Source of the DNA: Planctomycetales bacterium | GTDB lineage: Bacteria > Planctomycetota > Planctomycetia > Planctomycetales > Planctomycetaceae | DNA: 13,619 nt | NCBI GenBank assembly: GCA_020050375.1 | Contig: JAGVKR010000109.1 | Span: forward strand, 1-13,619 | Direction: 5' to 3' | Part shown: one piece after another, positions 12,740 through 13,619 of the stretch | Layout of the letters: each line of letters opens with the position of its first letter | Position numbering within the stretch: position 1 is the stretch's first letter | Notes under the pieces: model-generated | Told to the model about the DNA's origin: nothing | Database searches by the model: none | What the model saw: the letters and a program-made list of their open reading frames with translations, nothing else | Position numbers and translations under genes: made by a program

Positions 12740-13619
12740 ATGCCGCCGCCGCTCATGGTTGGAAGTCTGGCTCCTGATATTTCATTGCCGTGCACCACCC
12801 GCGGCTCTGACGGGGCGCACGTCGCCAGTCTCGCAGACTATCGCGGGCGGTGGTTGATGCTGGTGTTTTATCCGCGCGATTTTTCGCTCGTGTGCCCCAC
12901 CGAGCTGACGGCGCTCAGCACGCGGATCGAGGAGTTTCAAAAGCGCGGCTGCGAGCTTTTGGGCGTCAGCACCGATTCGGTCGCAACGCACGAGCAATGG
13001 ATTGTCGCGCCACGGTCGCAAGGGGGATTGGCCGGCCTGTCGTTCCCGCTTGCGTCCGATCCCGAGGGAATCGCCTGCCGCGCTTACGGCGTGTTTCTGG
13101 AATGGCAGAAGCTGGCGCTCCGCGGGCTGTTCATCATCGACCCGAACGGCGTCCTCCAGTATTCGACCGTTCACAACACCAGCGTCGGCCGGCGCACCGA
13201 CGAGTTGCTGCGCGTGCTCGATGCGCTGCAATCGGGGGGTTTGTGCCCCGAGAACTGGACGGTCGGCACGGCGACTCTCGACGCGGCCGCGGCAATCGTG
13301 CCCGGCAGCGTGCTTGCGCATTATCGATTCGAAACAAAACTCGGAAGCGGATCGTTCGGCACTGTCTTCCGAGCGCGCGATCTCAAACTCGAGCGGACGG
13401 TCGCCATCAAAGTCATTCAGACGGCCAAGGTTTCGACACCGGCTGTCGTGATGAAGGAAGCCCGCACGGCGGCCGCCCTCCACCACCCGCATGTCTGCAC
13501 GATTTTCTCCGTTGACGACAGCGAAGGGGTGCCGCTCATCGTCATGGAGCACGTCGGCGGCGGATCGCTCGCCGACTTGACGAAATCGGGGCCGCTCGAA
13601 CCGGCCCGCGCCCGGGCGA
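12740..13619 (+). CDS. Peroxiredoxin - Ser/Thr protein kinase fusion, 3' end outside the window
   Basis: One uninterrupted frame of 293 residues so far. Residues 1-185 are a typical 2-Cys peroxiredoxin (AhpC/Prx1 type): FYPRDFSLVCPTEL with peroxidatic Cys52 in PxxxSxxC, LGVSTDSVATHEQW (74-87), LRGLFIIDPNG with the catalytic Arg128, and GLCPENW with resolving Cys169. From about 195, HYRFETKLGSGSFGTVFRARD opens a Hanks-type kinase with glycine loop (202-209), VAIKVI with ATP-anchoring Lys224, Glu240 in the alpha-C helix and hinge VMEHVGGGSL. The sequence ends before the catalytic HRD loop, so activity and any membrane segment or further domains cannot be judged. ATG 12740 has GAAGG six bases upstream. 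Inference: peroxide oxidation of the N-domain could switch the kinase. A strong promoter lies 270 bases upstream. Confidence 0.9.
   Translation, partial: MPPPLMVGSLAPDISLPCTTRGSDGAHVASLADYRGRWLMLVFYPRDFSLVCPTELTALSTRIEEFQKRGCELLGVSTDSVATHEQWIVAPRSQGGLAGLSFPLASDPEGIACRAYGVFLEWQKLALRGLFIIDPNGVLQYSTVHNTSVGRRTDELLRVLDALQSGGLCPENWTVGTATLDAAAAIVPGSVLAHYRFETKLGSGSFGTVFRARDLKLERTVAIKVIQTAKVSTPAVVMKEARTAAALHHPHVCTIFSVDDSEGVPLIVMEHVGGGSLADLTKSGPLEPARARA

Noticed and set aside
12740..13380. Peroxiredoxin and kinase as two adjacent genes or a sequencing join
   Set aside because: No stop codon, new ribosome binding site or frame change occurs between them; codon-by-codon reading is continuous from 12740 to the window end.
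12782..13552. 256-codon open frame on the minus strand
   Set aside because: It is antisense to the peroxiredoxin-kinase, which carries precise catalytic motifs; the reverse frame has none.

Overview
The window looks like a stretch of a planctomycete chromosome (inference). The reasons are high GC content, several TTG/GTG starts with weak Shine-Dalgarno sequences, a stand-alone cysteine-containing S18 protein, many short palindromic repeats between genes, and an N-terminal Ser/Thr kinase domain joined to another domain. No phage, transposase, rRNA or CRISPR array is visible. The genes are mostly small, loosely organised housekeeping and accessory units on both strands.

Layout. Positions 1-89 (minus) hold the N-terminus of a Gfo/Idh/MocA-type oxidoreductase. 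Next come a tRNA-Ser(GCU) on the minus strand (225-313) with its own promoter and a terminator-like hairpin, then a TPR protein (552-1085) and an M28 zinc aminopeptidase (1132-2028). After a repeat-bearing spacer come rpsR (2335-2622), a large YfhO-type membrane protein (2657-4795), a quinone-oxidoreductase-like MDR protein (4917-5930) and a DPM1-like family 2 glycosyltransferase (5941-6780). The last four all read rightward with short gaps.

From 6781 to 8661 lie a second copy of the intergenic repeat, a small charged protein (minus), and a divergent XRE-type regulator whose coding sequence carries an in-frame palindromic repeat. A single-TM protein follows on the minus strand. A NUDIX hydrolase (8761-9276, plus) converges on a minus-strand unit of purA followed by an orphan cytochrome c oxidase subunit III-like gene. 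A 600-base leader with a hairpin and a possible sigma-54 site precedes a stand-alone receiver protein (11808-12185).

The right edge is the most unusual part. From 12740 to the window end, one uninterrupted frame encodes a complete typical 2-Cys peroxiredoxin, with peroxidatic Cys52 and resolving Cys169. It continues directly into a Ser/Thr protein kinase domain with glycine loop, VAIK lysine and alpha-C glutamate, and is cut by the window edge. This looks like a peroxide-sensing kinase (inference). It sits behind a near-consensus sigma-70 promoter (12442-12470) whose spacer and -10 carry the 14-mer TGTACATTTGTATA. Almost the same 14-mer lies inside the promoter between the small charged protein and the XRE regulator at 7216-7244. 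That suggests, but does not prove, a shared regulator.
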